7,082 nucleotides of DNA from Phycisphaeraceae bacterium (GTDB lineage: Bacteria; Planctomycetota; Phycisphaerae; Phycisphaerales; Phycisphaeraceae): positions 1 to 7,082 of the forward strand of contig PUMS01000458.1 in NCBI GenBank assembly GCA_003551485.1. The letters run 5' to 3'. Made by a program: the position numbers and the translations under genes. The notes under the pieces were generated by a model that saw nothing but the letters and a program-made list of their open reading frames with translations, was not told where the DNA came from and searched no databases. Positions 5,955-7,082 of the stretch are shown one piece after another. The stretch's first letter is position 1; every line of letters begins with the position of its first letter.

Positions 5955-6305
5955 GTGAGCAAGGACTTTTCCGACGAGACGTTCGAGTCGATCAACAGCC
6001 AGACCAGCGCCGGCAGCCAGTTTCGCGTGCAGGTCGATGACCAGGATGTGCCCACAACCTACGCCTCGATCGTGCGCGTGTCCGGTTCGGCCGAGGAGTT
6101 CACGCTCGACTTCGCCGGCCCGCTGAAGCAGACCGGGCAGAACCAGGCCACCCTCCGGGTCGTCGAGCGGGTGTATCTGAACGTCTGGGCCGCCAAGCGC
6201 CTGGCGATGATGCTCAACCAGGCCATCGAGCGATACGAGCAGACCTACGGCCCGATCGAGATCGATGAGCGCAAGCGCCGTCTCGGCGGCCAGGGCGGCG
6301 GCTGA
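5955..6305 (+). CDS. DUF3467 family protein
   Basis: Small protein of 116 residues whose layout matches DUF3467: TTYASIVRVSGSAEEFTLDFAGP (34-56) with the typical aromatic-Ala pair and E-E-F-x-L-D-F core, a central strand (about 66-75), VWAAKRLAMMLNQAIERYEQTYGPI (77-101) as the C-terminal helix ending in the Tyr-Glu...Tyr-Gly-x-Ile pattern, and a charged Gly-rich tail. No signal peptide or membrane segment, so cytoplasmic. The start is GTG at 5955, chosen because AAAGGA at 5941-5946 lies eight bases upstream and because the frame's conserved part begins after it. The function of the family is not established to my knowledge. It is transcribed alone: a -10 box lies upstream and an intrinsic terminator directly downstream, so the neighbours give no functional clue. 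Confidence 0.88.
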   Translation: MSKDFSDETFESINSQTSAGSQFRVQVDDQDVPTTYASIVRVSGSAEEFTLDFAGPLKQTGQNQATLRVVERVYLNVWAAKRLAMMLNQAIERYEQTYGPIEIDERKRRLGGQGGG

Positions 6306-6332
6306 GCCACCGCCCCATCTCAGCCTCAGGCC

Positions 6333-6364
6333 GGGCTCCGCCGCTCGCGGCGGAGCCCTCTTTT
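6333..6364 (+). terminator. Intrinsic terminator after the DUF3467 gene
   Basis: A perfect 11-bp stem, GGGCTCCGCCG (6333-6343) with CGGCGGAGCCC (6348-6358), closes on a CTCG loop and is followed by TCTTTT (6359-6364). It begins 28 bases after the DUF3467 stop and separates that gene from the next one. It is the clearest terminator in the window. Confidence 0.88.
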
Positions 6365-6422
6365 CATCTGGCGGGCCTGCGCCGCCCGGTGTGGTCGGCA
6401 TCCGCGGCGGCATGGGCCATCC

Positions 6423-6448
6423 TGCTATGATCCGGCCTGAAAAGGAGG
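6423..6448 (+). promoter_or_regulatory. Extended -10 promoter and Shine-Dalgarno for the PNPOx-like gene
   Basis: TGCTATGAT (6423-6431) is an extended -10 (TGn plus five of six to TATAAT); no -35 is visible, as is common with this class. AAAAGGAGG (6440-6448) is a strong Shine-Dalgarno five bases before the ATG at 6454. Transcription would start near 6438, just ahead of the Shine-Dalgarno, giving a leader of about 16 bases. This pair decides the start of the gene. Confidence 0.7.
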
Positions 6449-6453
6449 CCGCG

Positions 6454-6837
6454 ATGCCGCAACTGACTGCTGCACTGGTGCAAGCCTGGGAAAAGCGGGC
6501 CGGGCCCGCGGTGCTGGGCACCTGCGACCGTGAGGGCCAGCCGAACGTGGTTTACGTCGGCAGCCTCGTGCTCGAGGAGGCCAGCCGCTTCGTCATCGCC
6601 GACAGCGCCTTCTTCAAGACGCGGGCCAACATCGAGGCCGCCAGCCGCGCAGCGCTGCTGTGGATCACCGCCCAGTGGCAGGCCTATCAGGTCCACGGTC
6701 CCATCCGCTACGAGACCGAAGGCCCGATCTACGAACGCATGCGCCAATGGCTGGACCCCAAGTTCCTCGACACCGTCAAGGCCGCCGCCGTAGTCGAGAT
6801 CGAGGCCGTGTACAGCGGGGCGCAGCGGCTGCTCTGA
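6454..6837 (+). CDS. Pyridoxamine 5'-phosphate oxidase family protein (FMN-binding split barrel)
   Basis: A 127-residue protein of the split-barrel flavin-binding fold. Seen: GTCDREGQPNVVYVGS (22-37), the opening strand-turn-strand; a middle strand and FFKTRANIEA (53-62), where family members have a K-T-x-x-N pattern; AYQVHGPIRYETEGPIYERM (77-96), the second barrel half; and AAVVEIEAVYSGA (111-123) as the last strand. These are typical of the small PNPOx-like group that binds FMN or related cofactors, often as dimers; true PdxH is longer (about 200 residues) and has further conserved parts, so vitamin B6 synthesis should not be assumed. The ATG at 6454 is set by GGAGG five bases upstream; in-frame starts further upstream (6265, 6427) fall in the previous gene or inside the promoter. 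No signal peptide. Substrate and cofactor are unknown. Confidence 0.85.
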   Translation: MPQLTAALVQAWEKRAGPAVLGTCDREGQPNVVYVGSLVLEEASRFVIADSAFFKTRANIEAASRAALLWITAQWQAYQVHGPIRYETEGPIYERMRQWLDPKFLDTVKAAAVVEIEAVYSGAQRLL

Positions 6838-6871
6838 GGCGCTGCGCCCGGCTTTCCCAACCGGCGGCTTC

Positions 6872-6902
6872 CTGCCACGCTCCGCTCTTTCGCCGGTGGC
6901 AG
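6872..6902. repeat. Weak inverted repeat between convergent genes
   Basis: CTGCCAC (6872-6878) and GTGGCAG (6896-6902) form a 7-bp stem with a 17-base loop in the 110-base gap between two convergent genes. It could be a weak bidirectional terminator; there is no T tract right after the stem on the plus strand, and the minus side is GC-rich. Confidence 0.3.
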
Positions 6903-6947
6903 AGGGGCCGGGGCGATGGTCAGGGCGGCGCAAGCTCAATGGAATGG

Positions 6948-7082
6948 TCACGATCCGTTCGACGGCGATGCGGCGTTGAAACGCTGGACGAAGGCCTCGT
7001 ACTGCTGCGGTGTGTCGATGCCGTGGTGGGCGAGGCGGGCGGTGACCACGGCGATGCGATAGCCATGTTCGAGCGCGCGGAG
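6948..7082 (-). CDS. C-terminal fragment of an unrecognised protein (start beyond window)
   Basis: On the minus strand a frame enters at the window edge and stops with TGA at 6948-6950, giving 44 residues that begin LRALEHGYRIAVVTARL and continue HHGIDTPQQYEAFVQRF, ending AASPSNGS. It is taken as real because third codon positions are nearly all G or C, as in the other genes, and because the peptide has a strand-like segment (RIAVVTARL) then a helix-like one (PQQYEAFVQRF) before a short polar tail. It is too short for me to name a family. It converges on the PNPOx-like gene with a 110-base gap. Confidence 0.65.
   Translation of the reverse strand, partial: LRALEHGYRIAVVTARLAHHGIDTPQQYEAFVQRFNAASPSNGS

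Noticed and set aside
6265..6453. Upstream starts for the PNPOx-like gene
   Set aside because: They lie inside the DUF3467 gene, the terminator or the -10 box; the Shine-Dalgarno at 6440-6448 points to 6454.
4971..6521. A 516-codon open frame on the minus strand across plsY and the DUF3467 gene
   Set aside because: It is antisense to two well-recognised genes and a clear terminator, its translation is His/Gln/Arg-rich without family motifs, and long antisense frames are expected at this GC content.
1..7082. CRISPR array, tRNA/rRNA, insertion sequence, defence or toxin-antitoxin module
   Set aside because: No regularly spaced direct repeats, no tRNA T-loop pattern in the gaps, and no transposase, nuclease or toxin-like product among the supported genes.

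Overview
This is a high-GC window from a diderm (outer-membrane-bearing) bacterium. The LptF/LptG pair requires a lipopolysaccharide-type outer membrane. The GC-rich genes, the DUF3467 protein, the Tat-lipoprotein amidase and two intergenic palindromes of a kind I associate with planctomycete genomes suggest a planctomycete, perhaps a Phycisphaerae-like lineage. That placement is inference; no rRNA or lineage marker gene is present.

Layout. (1) 2-691 (+): 3' part of a PgeF/YfiH laccase-domain peptidoglycan-editing protein, cut by the window start. (2) 693-718: a perfect 8-bp inverted repeat at the point where pgeF and lptG converge. (3) 733-1971 (-) and 2050-3756 (-): two permease subunits of the lipopolysaccharide exporter, LptG-like and an unusually large LptF-like protein, probably one operon transcribed right to left from a candidate promoter near 3944-3974. 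(4) 3757-4163: a 407-base gap with no convincing gene, holding that promoter and two GC-rich hairpins that look like dispersed intergenic elements. (5) 4164-4874 (-): an exported, lipid-anchored Amidase_2/PGRP-type N-acetylmuramoyl-L-alanine amidase with its own promoter. (6) 4875-5090: a divergent promoter region with a C/G homopolymer tract. (7) 5091-5771 (+): plsY, the acyl-phosphate:glycerol-3-phosphate acyltransferase. (8) 5955-6305 (+): a DUF3467 protein followed by a strong intrinsic terminator. (9) 6454-6837 (+): a small pyridoxamine-5'-phosphate-oxidase-fold protein with a clear extended -10 and Shine-Dalgarno. (10) 6948-7082 (-): the last 44 codons of an unrecognised gene that runs off the window.

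Five of the eight genes concern the cell envelope: peptidoglycan editing, LPS export (two genes), peptidoglycan cleavage and the first acylation of phospholipid synthesis. They lie on both strands with separate promoters, so this is a loose neighbourhood rather than one operon.

I found no mobile element, CRISPR array, tRNA, rRNA, toxin-antitoxin or defence module, and nothing I would call a new system. The points most worth checking are the enlarged LptF periplasmic region, the two palindromic intergenic elements and the possibly leaderless plsY transcript.
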